A DNA stretch of 64,000 bases, taken from assembly GCA_964414785.1 (NCBI GenBank), contig CAYPXZ010000003.1:104376-168375 (forward strand), in the 5' to 3' direction. The position numbers and the translations under genes were made by a program. Shown piece after piece: positions 32,507 to 40,544 of this stretch (within the stretch, counting starts at the first letter, position 1; every line of letters starts with the position of its first letter). This DNA comes from Palsa-1447 sp964414785. Its GTDB lineage: Bacteria > Verrucomicrobiota > Verrucomicrobiia > Opitutales > Opitutaceae. The notes beneath the pieces were generated by a model, which saw nothing but the letters and a program-made list of their open reading frames with translations, was not told where the DNA came from and ran no database searches.

Positions 32507-34090
32507 ATGGCGGGGTTGGTGCTCAGTTACTCACAGGATATTCCCAACCAATCGATGGAAAACCTGCGCGGGGCGACAGCCTCCATTTCGCGGATCAGGG
32601 TCACGGCCAAGGTTAAGACATTTGTGTTGGACACGAATGTTCTCATCCACGACCCGCAATCGATTTACAATTTCCAAGAGAACAACCTAGTCATCCCGGT
32701 CGAGGTCCTTGAGGAGCTAGACGCCATAAAGACCGAGCAGTCGACGGAGCGCGGGCGCAACGCCCGGCGCGTCCACCGCATCCTCCAGGAGCTGCTCCCC
32801 GACACCCGGTCGATGCTCGAGGGGGTCGAGCTTCCCAACGGCGGGACGCTCTCGGTCATCATCAATTCCTACCTGATGGAGCCCAACCGGCGCTCGCCGG
32901 CCATGGACCGCCTCAGGGCCGTGCTCCCCGACCTTTCAAAGAAGGACAACCGGATCATCGCGTCGGCCCTCTTCGTCCAGGAGCAGTTCCCGCCCCCGAC
33001 GATCCTCGTGACCAAGGACGTCAACGTGCAGCTGAAGGCGCGCGCGGTGGGCCTGGAATCCCAGGACTATCTCAACGACAAGGTCCCCGAGGACACGGAG
33101 GAGGCCAGCTACCGGGAGATCCCGCTCTCCATCTACGAGCTCCAGAGGTTCTGCTCCGAGGGCAGGTTCGAGCTTGAGACGAAGGCGGCAAAGCACCTTT
33201 ACCTCAACGAATACGTGCTCCTGCGCTCCGACGAGGGCAAGACGATGCCGGCCCGCTATTTTGGGGACGGCATGGTTCATCGGCTGAAGATCCCCGAGTA
33301 CGTGAAGGCGCCGGGCGGCATCCCGATCCGGGCGCGCAACCTCGAGCAGCAGTTCCTCATGGACGCGGTCCTGGACGACAGCGTCCACATGGTGACGTGC
33401 TTCGGCAAGGCCGGCACGGGCAAGACCCTCCTTACGACCGCCTGCGCTCTCTACCAGACCCTTGACGAGAATTCCCGGTACGACGGCGTGTCGATCTCGC
33501 GCCCCGTGATCTCGCTCGGCAAGGACATCGGTTTCCTGCCCGGGACGCTGGACGAGAAGATGAAGCCCTGGCTCCAGCCCTATTACGATGCGCTCGAGGT
33601 CCTCATCCCGTCGAAGCCCCCGAAGGAGCCCCAGTTCGCCTCGAAGAAGGTCTCCAAGAAAAAGCATTGGAAGCGCGAGGACGCGATGGCCTCCATGAGC
33701 GCCCCCCAGGCGTTGAACGGCAGCCACGGGGGCCACCCCCCGACCGGCCTGATCAAGCCCTACGAGCGGCTGCTCAAGAGCGGGCTGGTCGAGATCGAGG
33801 CGCTTTGCTTCATCCGCGGGCGCTCGATCGCCCGGCGGTTCTTCATCCTCGACGAGGCGCAGCAATTGACCCCGCACGAGGTCAAGACCGTCATCACTCG
33901 CATCTCCGAGGGTTCAAAGATCATCCTGATCGGAGACCCCGCCCAGATCGACAATCCCTATGTCGATTCAAGGAGCAACGGGCTCGTCTACTGCCACAAC
34001 CGGATGAAGGGCCAGTCGGTGGCGGCCCACGTGACCCTCAAGAAGGGCGAGCGTTCGAAGCTGGCGGAGCTAGCGGCGGACCTGCTTTAG
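32507..34090 (+). CDS. PIN-domain PhoH-family ATPase
   Basis: A 527-residue fusion of an N-terminal PIN nuclease domain (about 36-180; FVLDTNVLIHDP, with acidic residues in EVLEELDAIK and DNRIIASA) and a C-terminal PhoH ATPase (about 250-520; Walker A GKAGTGKTLL near 300, Walker B FFILDEAQQLT near 445). PIN-PhoH proteins are RNA helicase/nucleases linked to RNA turnover. Start at 32507 or the in-frame ATG at 32555 is possible; the PIN domain begins after both. It converges with the DUF6580 gene, overlapping by 21 bases. Confidence 0.93.
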   Translation: MAGLVLSYSQDIPNQSMENLRGATASISRIRVTAKVKTFVLDTNVLIHDPQSIYNFQENNLVIPVEVLEELDAIKTEQSTERGRNARRVHRILQELLPDTRSMLEGVELPNGGTLSVIINSYLMEPNRRSPAMDRLRAVLPDLSKKDNRIIASALFVQEQFPPPTILVTKDVNVQLKARAVGLESQDYLNDKVPEDTEEASYREIPLSIYELQRFCSEGRFELETKAAKHLYLNEYVLLRSDEGKTMPARYFGDGMVHRLKIPEYVKAPGGIPIRARNLEQQFLMDAVLDDSVHMVTCFGKAGTGKTLLTTACALYQTLDENSRYDGVSISRPVISLGKDIGFLPGTLDEKMKPWLQPYYDALEVLIPSKPPKEPQFASKKVSKKKHWKREDAMASMSAPQALNGSHGGHPPTGLIKPYERLLKSGLVEIEALCFIRGRSIARRFFILDEAQQLTPHEVKTVITRISEGSKIILIGDPAQIDNPYVDSRSNGLVYCHNRMKGQSVAAHVTLKKGERSKLAELAADLL

Positions 34091-34651
34091 CTCGAGCAGG
34101 CTCGGATTTCCCCGCCGTAGCGAGGCGTACTCCATCGCGACGGCAAAGCATCCCGTGAACAGGAGGTCGCTCACGAGCGTGTTCCTGAAGAAGAACAGGG
34201 TGGGGTAGAACTGGGGATGCCCCACGGTCACGGCTTGCCACCAGCCCGCGGCGTCGTGCGTGTAGCCCATGTCGACGGCCCACGATGCCGTGTTGGTCGC
34301 GAGGTAGAAAAGGAGGGAGCCGGCCAGGGCGCCCCCGGCCAAGTTGACCCAGTTGCGCCGGCGCGAGACGAGGATCCCCAGGCCCAGGGCCGACCCGAAA
34401 CAGCCGATTCGCAGCAAGGCGCCCGCCGTGCTCCACTCATAGTGATAAACGGCCGCGTAGTAGTGGTCGATGTAGAGGTCCGAGAGGACGAGGGCCGCGA
34501 AGGGGGCCAGCCACATCCAGCGGTTGCGGGTGTAGGCGCCCGCGCAGAAGGCCAGCGCCATCATCGGCGAGAAATTGCTCAGCTCGGGGATGTAGAGCGC
34601 GAAGACGCGCCAGCCGGCGGCAAGGACGAGGACCAGGATCGCAAAAGGCAT
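34070..34651 (-). CDS. DUF6580 family membrane protein, putative transporter
   Basis: A 193-residue protein with five or six membrane helices beginning MPFAILVLVLAAGWRVFAL and including FSPMMALAFCAGAYTRNRWMWLAPFAALVLSDLYID, a pattern shared with DUF6580 and reminiscent of ECF transporter substrate-binding (S) components. No energising subunit is adjacent. It lies 85 bases downstream of the corrinoid adenosyltransferase on the same strand, so cobalamin-related uptake is an attractive guess but not shown by sequence. ATG 34651 was chosen; the open frame further upstream reads as antisense of the adenosyltransferase. Confidence 0.7.
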   Translation of the reverse strand: MPFAILVLVLAAGWRVFALYIPELSNFSPMMALAFCAGAYTRNRWMWLAPFAALVLSDLYIDHYYAAVYHYEWSTAGALLRIGCFGSALGLGILVSRRRNWVNLAGGALAGSLLFYLATNTASWAVDMGYTHDAAGWWQAVTVGHPQFYPTLFFFRNTLVSDLLFTGCFAVAMEYASLRRGNPSLLELKQVRR

Positions 34652-34736
34652 TTGCGCGAAGATGGTGCCAAGCGCCCGCGAATTCAAGCCCCGCTGAAAC
34701 CGGAAGACGCCGATTGGCAACGGTTGGCGCAACCGC

Positions 34737-35264
34737 CTACCTGGCTCCGGGGGCCGACTCGGCCTCCCGTGCCATGAGCCAGAGGAGGTCGGAGAGGCGG
34801 TTGGTCCACTGCATGAGCAGGGGGCGCGTGCTCGGAAGCGGAGCGAGGCGGCGCTCGGCCCTTCGGGCCGCAACGCGGGCGCGGTCGAACGCGAGCGCCA
34901 GGGGGTTCGATCCGGGTGTGGCCCAGCCCTCGAGGCGCAGGTTCCTCGACTCAAGCGCCGCGAGGTGCCCGTCGAGGAGGCCGAGGTCCGATTCCTTGAT
35001 CCGCTCGAACTTCGACTTCAAGTGACGGTCGGCGTCCTCTTCGGCGCAGGCCACCTCGCCCATCAGTAAGACCAGGCTCCCCTGGATCTGGCCGAGGAGC
35101 TCCTTGGCCCGGGGATCGGTTGCGAGCATCCTCGCCGACCCGATCTCGACGTTGAGCTCGTCGAAGGCGCCGACGGCCTCGATCCGGGGGTGGTCCTTCG
35201 GGACCCGCTGCCCATAGAGAAGGCCCGTCGTGCCGGTGTCGCCCTTGCGGGTCGCGATGCTCAC
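34737..35264 (-). CDS. Cob(I)alamin adenosyltransferase, PduO type
   Basis: This 175-residue enzyme attaches the adenosyl group of ATP to cob(I)alamin, making coenzyme B12. The ATP-binding N-terminus MSIATRKGDTGTTGLLYGQRV and the PRIEAVGAFDELNVEIGSAR segment are diagnostic of PduO-type enzymes, and the C-terminal four-helix bundle carries RARVAARRAERRL and LSDLLWLMAR. The start is GTG within the def stop codon (GTGA). No B12 biosynthesis genes besides cobA occur in the window, so the cell may take up corrinoids. No cobalamin riboswitch is seen. Confidence 0.93.
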   Translation of the reverse strand: MSIATRKGDTGTTGLLYGQRVPKDHPRIEAVGAFDELNVEIGSARMLATDPRAKELLGQIQGSLVLLMGEVACAEEDADRHLKSKFERIKESDLGLLDGHLAALESRNLRLEGWATPGSNPLALAFDRARVAARRAERRLAPLPSTRPLLMQWTNRLSDLLWLMAREAESAPGAR

Positions 35265-35836
35265 GTCGCGGCGGTCCGGCCCGCCTTGGTCTCCCTGGCC
35301 AGGGCCTTGACGGCTTCCTCAATGCCCTCCCTGACCGCCTTCTCCATGCGGTCGATGAAAAGGACACCGTTGGTGTGGTCGGCCTCATGGAGGACGCAGC
35401 GCGCAAAAAGGCCCGTGCAGTCCAGCGTGTGGGCAAGGCCCGCCTGGTCCTGGAACCTCACCGAGACCTCCAGGGGCCGCTCGACGTCGCCGCGGATCTC
35501 GGGAAACGACAGGCAGCCCTCCTCGGACGACTCGGTGGGAACCTTTTTGGCGACGGTCACCTTGGGATTGACGACGACCATCGGCATGAAGAGCTCAAGC
35601 GGCGGCTTGGCCCCGTCCAGCGTCCAGTCGAAATCGGCCTCCGCGCCCCTCAGGTCCACGACGAAGAGCTGCAGCGCGTGGCCGACCTGCTGGGCCGCGA
35701 GCCCGATCCCGTGGGCCTCGTGCATGGTCTCGATCATGGCGTCCGCCAGCGAGGAGAGGGCATCGCCAAAAACGGTGATTTTCTCGCCTTTCTTGCGTAA
35801 AACTGGATCGTTGTAGCGAACAATTCCCAAGGACAT
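35261..35836 (-). CDS. def: Peptide deformylase
   Basis: Removes the formyl group from nascent proteins using Fe2+ or Zn2+. The 191-residue protein has all three motifs: GIGLAAQQVG, EGCLSFP with the metal Cys, and HEADHTNG with two metal His and the catalytic Glu. It is slightly longer than E. coli Def by an internal loop near residues 75-95 and a C-terminal basic tail. ATG 35836 begins MSLGIVRYNDPVLRKKG. It heads a minus-strand operon with the corrinoid adenosyltransferase and probably DUF6580, and is divergent from the stator-like gene at 35906. Confidence 0.96.
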   Translation of the reverse strand: MSLGIVRYNDPVLRKKGEKITVFGDALSSLADAMIETMHEAHGIGLAAQQVGHALQLFVVDLRGAEADFDWTLDGAKPPLELFMPMVVVNPKVTVAKKVPTESSEEGCLSFPEIRGDVERPLEVSVRFQDQAGLAHTLDCTGLFARCVLHEADHTNGVLFIDRMEKAVREGIEEAVKALARETKAGRTAAT

Positions 35837-35905
35837 CGGTCGGTGGAGTTTATCCAGCGTGATCGCCCTCTTTCGGGCCCGCAAATCAATACTTCAGAGC
35901 AGCGA

Positions 35906-37576
35906 ATGCGTCCTTCCCAAGAGCCCCATAGGATACCGGCGGCGGCCCCCATACTCGTGTTTGCGGGCGTCGTGGTCGCCGTGCTCGCGTGGCTCCTTCC
36001 GGTGAGCCTGAAGTCGGTAAGCAAGGGGCTCTTGCGCTCCGCCGGGGCCGGGACCCCCTCGGTGGCCGCCTTCGGCCGGGATCTCGTGGATTCCGAGAAG
36101 ATCGGGCCCTCCGTCCTTGTCCTCGCCGTCGCCCAGAGCATAGGCGACCCGAGGGCACCGGCCCTGGACCGCGCCCTGAGCGACCTGACCTCGCGCCAGC
36201 CCTCGCTCGTGGCCTGGGGCGGCTGGGACCCCTCGCTCGATCCCCTCTTCAACCTGCGCCAGAAGACCTCGCACGCCTCCAGCACGCCGGTGGTCAATTT
36301 CATGATACCGGAGCATTCCCGGGAGACCGTTCGAGCGTACCTCGTGAATTCGGGGTCGCTGGGCGTCCAGGCCGTCCTCAAGACCCACGACGTCACCGCG
36401 ACGGGCCGGTTCGTCCCCGCCGGCCGGGCGGGCGGCCAGCCGCTTGACGCCCTCATCCTGCTCACCGGGCTCCTCTACCAGGGGGAGCACCTTTCGCCGA
36501 CCCTCCAGCGCGAGGTGCGCTCCCTCGCAGAGTCGGCCGTGCAGCGCAACGAGCTTGGGGACCTCGAGGGATTCTACATGGACCTCCTCTCCCTCGGCCG
36601 GCGCCTCGACTGGACCCAGCTCTGCGAGCTCCTCCGGCGCGCGGACAGCGTGCGGACCGTGGGCGAGTACGCCCACCTGAGCAGGGTCGCCCCCGACCAG
36701 CTCCCGTTCATCTACACGGCCGCGCTCCTGTCCAATTCCGCAGACCAGGTCGCGGCCTACCTGATCCAGTTCGGCAAGGCGGGATCCGAGGACCTGCGCA
36801 CGGCGCTTGGCGACGGGCAGGGAGCCGTGAACCTCCTGCTCCAGAGGGGTGTTCCCGTCAACCGCTCTCCCGGGCCCGCGATGGGCGCCGCGGCGGCGCT
36901 CGTCCTCGAGCACCCCCGCCTCATGCTTTCGGTCAAGTACGCCGGCTACATCCTCGGGCTTTTCCTGCTCCTGCGCGGTCTCGACCTCTGGGTCGTCACG
37001 CCGGCCGGCGGCGCCGCCGGCGAGGGCGTCCAGCAGCACGCCCGCGCGGGAATCCTCGCCGTCGTGATGTCGGCCCTCCTGATCGTCGCCACCGAGCCGT
37101 TCCTCTTGAAGGCCGCGCCCACCTCGGAATACCGCGTGAGACTCGCAATCCCGATGCTCGCCGCCACGGCGACCCAGTCCGAACCCCCTCAGAAATCAAA
37201 ACCCGTCACTATGGAAACCTCCACACTCGTGTCTATCGGCGTGTTCGCCGCCCTCCAGGTCGCCATGTACATGGCCTGTCTCCGCAAGATCCGCGAGATT
37301 GAGTACCAGGATGTACCGTCGCTCCTCAAACTCCGGCTGATGGAGAACGAGGAGAACCTCTTCGACAGCGGGCTGTACGTCGGGATGATGGGCACCGCCG
37401 CGGCCCTCGTCCTGCAGGTCGTGGGCGTCATCGAGCCCAACCTGCTCGCCGCATACTCCTCGAACCTTTTCGGCATCATCTGCGTCGCGCTCGTCAAGAT
37501 CCGCCACGTGCGCGGCTTCAAGCGCCGGCTAATCCTTGAGGGCCAAAGGGCCGCGACCGCGACCGCCGCTCTATGA
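35906..37576 (+). CDS. Putative TolQ/ExbB/MotA-like membrane protein with large extra domain
   Basis: Not a recognised family. The 556-residue protein has one N-terminal helix (14-33), a soluble region to about 330, then helices near 336-358, 380-398, 440-457, 490-508 and 515-533. The last pair reads LYVGMMGTAAALVLQVVGVI, a short loop, then AAYSSNLFGIICVALVKI; the G-x-x-G-T signature and the polar Ser/Asn-containing next helix match the pore helices of TolQ, ExbB and MotA. A cytosolic segment (YQDVPSLLKLRLMENEENLFDSG) precedes them as in those proteins. The stop overlaps the next gene (ATGA). An in-frame ATG 21 codons earlier is possible. Stator identity is inference. Confidence 0.5.
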   Translation: MRPSQEPHRIPAAAPILVFAGVVVAVLAWLLPVSLKSVSKGLLRSAGAGTPSVAAFGRDLVDSEKIGPSVLVLAVAQSIGDPRAPALDRALSDLTSRQPSLVAWGGWDPSLDPLFNLRQKTSHASSTPVVNFMIPEHSRETVRAYLVNSGSLGVQAVLKTHDVTATGRFVPAGRAGGQPLDALILLTGLLYQGEHLSPTLQREVRSLAESAVQRNELGDLEGFYMDLLSLGRRLDWTQLCELLRRADSVRTVGEYAHLSRVAPDQLPFIYTAALLSNSADQVAAYLIQFGKAGSEDLRTALGDGQGAVNLLLQRGVPVNRSPGPAMGAAAALVLEHPRLMLSVKYAGYILGLFLLLRGLDLWVVTPAGGAAGEGVQQHARAGILAVVMSALLIVATEPFLLKAAPTSEYRVRLAIPMLAATATQSEPPQKSKPVTMETSTLVSIGVFAALQVAMYMACLRKIREIEYQDVPSLLKLRLMENEENLFDSGLYVGMMGTAAALVLQVVGVIEPNLLAAYSSNLFGIICVALVKIRHVRGFKRRLILEGQRAATATAAL

Positions 37577-38964
37577 ACAGGACGCTCCTGCTTTTCATCG
37601 TAGACTTCCTCTTCCTGAACCTCATCGCGCTCACGCGGTGGGAGCGGGCCGAGCCCGCGCGGCCGCGCCAACCCCCGGTAAACGAGATCTCGGCCAACGC
37701 CGTGTCCAAGGACCAGGACCTGGTGGAGGCGATGAGGCAGTCGCTGACGGAGGAGCAGCTGTCGAAGCAGGCGCTCGAGCAGAAGCTCCAGTCCTCCGAT
37801 TCCACCCTGGCCGCGCGCGAGCGCACCCTGGGGCAGCTCCAGTCCGACAGCCAGAAGCTGACGGCCCAGCTGGTCGACACGCAGAGGGCGAAGGCCGACC
37901 TCGGGATGAGGTACCAGGCCGCCTCCCAGGAGAACTCGCTCACCCGGAGCGAGCTTGCCCAGCTCCAGCGGGAGCTCGAGGACAAGAAGGCCGAGGGGGA
38001 GCGCCAGAAGCAGGCGCTCGCGGCGCTTGAGAAGCAGCAGGCGGATGCGCGCAAGCAGATCGAGGGCCTCACCGTGGCCGTCGCCGTCAGCGAGCACGAG
38101 AAGCGGCAGCTTGCCGACAGGGCCACCGAACTCGAGGGGCGCGTCGTCGCCGAGCGGGCCGAGCGGGTGAAGGTCGAGCAGCAGACCACCCAGCTTGCCC
38201 AGGGCGTGGGCCAGCTCGCGCAGAACTCCGGCGAGCTCACTAAGGAGATCCGCGACAACCGGCCGGTGTCCGCGAACATCCTCTACAACGACTTCCTCAC
38301 GAACCGCGTCGAGACCGCGTTCTCGGCGACCCGCAAGGGCCTCTTTGGGAAGAACACCCGGGACCGGGAGGCCAAGACCGTGTTCACGACCGACGGCAAG
38401 CAGGTCTACGCGCTGATCGAGGTCGAGGACACGCCGTTCTCGCTGCGCGAGATCGGGTCGGACTGGGAGAAGATATCGGTCCGCTTTGACCGGCCGCCCG
38501 ACTACAAGTCGACGGGCTCGGTGATCGAGTTCCTCGCGGCCGACCCCCGGGTCGTGGTCATCCCGGTCGATGCGCGGCAGGTCGCCGCCCTAGGGGCGAA
38601 GGTGTACCCGTTGGCCGCCGATCCCTTCAAGTTCACCGAGGCCGTCCTCATCAGCGGCGGCGGCAACGGCTACGGCGAGCTCGGGTTCAAGCTCGACGCC
38701 GACCACCGCGGCTATGTCCGCGTGGACAACCGCCTGTTCAAGAGGCTTTTCGGCGACTTTGCACCCTCGCGGGGAGACCTCGTGTTCAGCCGCGTCGGCG
38801 AGCTCCTGGGCGTCATGGTCAACAGCGACTACTGCGTGCTGATGGGCAATTTCGCGCCTGCGGCGACGATCTACACCGACGACGACAGGCCGGGACAGCG
38901 CACGGCCTCGCTGCTCGATTCGCTGTCATCGCGGGTCATGCAGATGCCGATCGAGCTGCAGTAG
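37573..38964 (+). CDS. Putative TolR/ExbD/MotB-like partner: TM-Asp helix, coiled coil, C-terminal domain
   Basis: Not a recognised family. The 463-residue protein has one N-terminal helix, LLLFIVDFLFLNLIALT (5-21), with an Asp at position 11 inside it, as in the proton-carrying Asp of TolR, ExbD and MotB. A coiled coil follows (about 45-235, Gln/Glu/Lys-rich heptads) and a globular C-terminal domain (about 245-463), predicted periplasmic. That domain ends with SRGDLVFSRVGELLGVMVNS, which looks like the last strands of a trypsin-fold domain with the catalytic Ser missing; this is a weak reading. No peptidoglycan-binding OmpA-like motif is seen. It overlaps the upstream gene by four bases and the convergent methyltransferase by 29. 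Confidence 0.5.
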   Translation: MNRTLLLFIVDFLFLNLIALTRWERAEPARPRQPPVNEISANAVSKDQDLVEAMRQSLTEEQLSKQALEQKLQSSDSTLAARERTLGQLQSDSQKLTAQLVDTQRAKADLGMRYQAASQENSLTRSELAQLQRELEDKKAEGERQKQALAALEKQQADARKQIEGLTVAVAVSEHEKRQLADRATELEGRVVAERAERVKVEQQTTQLAQGVGQLAQNSGELTKEIRDNRPVSANILYNDFLTNRVETAFSATRKGLFGKNTRDREAKTVFTTDGKQVYALIEVEDTPFSLREIGSDWEKISVRFDRPPDYKSTGSVIEFLAADPRVVVIPVDARQVAALGAKVYPLAADPFKFTEAVLISGGGNGYGELGFKLDADHRGYVRVDNRLFKRLFGDFAPSRGDLVFSRVGELLGVMVNSDYCVLMGNFAPAATIYTDDDRPGQRTASLLDSLSSRVMQMPIELQ

Positions 38965-39634
38965 ACGAGGGAGTGCGGTTCCCGGGCTCCCTCGTGAGGA
39001 CGGAGCTCCGGAGGAGGCCCCATTGCAGGTCGGCGCTCGCCACGGGGCGCCACCCCTGCCTCGCCAGGATCTCCTCGGATGGGGGCAGGGCACTGACCGA
39101 CAGGCCCGTCTCCCAACGGAAGGCGGTGTAGAGGAAGAACAGCCACGCGCGGGCCCTGGCCCTTGCGGGCCCCGAGCTCGGCAGGACGAAGTCGCCAAAG
39201 AGCCACGTTGCTCCCGGCCTTAGGGCCGCGCCCACACGTGTGATGATCCCTTCGGCGTCGGCTTCCCCGAAGCAGTCCAGGAAGAAGAGCGTGGCCGCGG
39301 CGTCATAGGCACCGGGAGCGGGGACGAAGGAGAGGGCGTCCGCGCAGGTAAAGCTCACGCGGTCCGCCGCCGAAGTGCCCGCAATCCTCCTCGAGGCTCG
39401 CTCGATCATCCCCGGGCTCGAGTCGACGCAGTGGATGCGGGCCCGGGGCGCCACGCGAGCGAGCCGTTCCGCGCACCGGCCGTCGCCCTCGCCCATGAGC
39501 AGGACATCGCGGCAGCCGGCGAGGCGGTCGAGGTGCATGAACCGGGCCCGCTCCAGGTCCCGGCCAAACGCCAGGAATTCCACGAGGCGGTACCAGCGGG
39601 CCATCCGATTGAAGCCGCGGTCCCGACCGCTCAT
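38936..39634 (-). CDS. SAM-dependent methyltransferase
   Basis: A 232-residue class I methyltransferase. The SAM-binding core is DVLLMGEGDGRCAERLARVAP (motif I), IHCVDSSPGMIERASRR (acidic end of strand 2), and YDAAATLFFLDCF (motif post-I/III). The N-terminus GFNRMARWYRLVEFLAFGRDLERAR resembles ubiquinone/menaquinone and phospholipid methyltransferases. ATG 39634 lies inside the upstream gene's stop (ATGA), linking it to the UbiA-like membrane protein. Substrate unknown; a lipid or prenyl-quinone is plausible. Its last 29 bases overlap the convergent plus-strand gene. Confidence 0.85.
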   Translation of the reverse strand: MSGRDRGFNRMARWYRLVEFLAFGRDLERARFMHLDRLAGCRDVLLMGEGDGRCAERLARVAPRARIHCVDSSPGMIERASRRIAGTSAADRVSFTCADALSFVPAPGAYDAAATLFFLDCFGEADAEGIITRVGAALRPGATWLFGDFVLPSSGPARARARAWLFFLYTAFRWETGLSVSALPPSEEILARQGWRPVASADLQWGLLRSSVLTREPGNRTPSSTAARSASA

Positions 39635-40485
39635 AGGGGCCCTCCGTGGAGGAGCGTGTAAAGGGGGGTCATGAGGGCTACGTCCGCGAGGACGCGGGCG
39701 GGGATCCGCCCGATGCGATCCTCGGTCAGGTCCACAAGGCCGAGGAGAACCCCGCTTGCCGCCGCGCACGCCGCGGCGCTCCCGTGGCCCGCCGCCACCC
39801 AGGCCGCAGCGGCGAGAAGGGACACAAGCCACGGAAGCACCCGGCCAAGCGACGCCGCACCCCCGAACTGAAGCGCGAGGGAGGTCTGGCCGTGGCTGCG
39901 GTCGACCTCGTCCTCCCACAGGGAAATCAGCGCGCAGTTGGTGAAGCAGAGCAGCATGAACAGGCCGAGCGGCACCGCCATCGCCGCGAGGTCCGCCCCG
40001 GGCTGGCCGGCGACGAAGACCGCGGCGCCGCCTCCCAGGAGCACCGCGACGCACACCTCCTTGGGCGCCCTCCACCGGCTGTTGCGGTGGACGAGCTGGT
40101 GGGAGAGCAGGTAGGCGGCAACCGGCAGGAGGATCAGGGCTCCAGCGAGGAACTCCCTCGGGGTCAGGTCCCGGGCCGCGACCGCCAGGTCGGCCCCAAG
40201 GACCGCGGCCCACACCGCCGCGATCGGCCAGCGCCAGCGCTGGTGGAACCGGTGGCGGTGGGTGCGGATGTTCTCGGGGACGAGCCGCCAGCCCTCGATC
40301 CAGCGGTCGGCCGCGTAGGCGAGCCAGACGGAGGAGCCGAGAACGACCATCTCGGGGGTTCCGATCCGCGCCGAGGCGCAGCGCGCGATCAGGCGCTGCC
40401 AGAGGACAACGACGATCGGCGCGTCAAGGGAGAGGATTGTGGGCCATAGCCACCACCGGGCCTTGTCTTCTACGCTGGATTGCAC
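39631..40485 (-). CDS. UbiA-like integral membrane protein
   Basis: A 284-residue protein with seven or eight membrane helices. VWLAYAADRWIEGWRLVPE and LISLWEDEVDRSHGQTSLALQFGG occupy the positions of the two Asp-rich motifs of UbiA prenyltransferases; the second keeps an acidic E-D-E-V-D, the first is reduced to a single Asp. So it may be a diverged prenyltransferase or a non-catalytic relative. The GTG start (40485) is used because no ATG is near. Coupled to the methyltransferase downstream, which suggests joint work on a membrane lipid or quinone. Confidence 0.6.
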   Translation of the reverse strand: MQSSVEDKARWWLWPTILSLDAPIVVVLWQRLIARCASARIGTPEMVVLGSSVWLAYAADRWIEGWRLVPENIRTHRHRFHQRWRWPIAAVWAAVLGADLAVAARDLTPREFLAGALILLPVAAYLLSHQLVHRNSRWRAPKEVCVAVLLGGGAAVFVAGQPGADLAAMAVPLGLFMLLCFTNCALISLWEDEVDRSHGQTSLALQFGGAASLGRVLPWLVSLLAAAAWVAAGHGSAAACAAASGVLLGLVDLTEDRIGRIPARVLADVALMTPLYTLLHGGPL

Positions 40486-40544
40486 GGAGACAGCCAGAAT
40501 AGTGTGGTCGGCGCGGTTTCACAACTGCCGGCCCGCAACCCGCC

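Noticed and set aside
34635..34668. Sigma-54-like TTGGCACCATCTTCGCA before the DUF6580 gene
   Set aside because: Mismatch in the essential TTGC box and predicted start would fall beyond the ATG.
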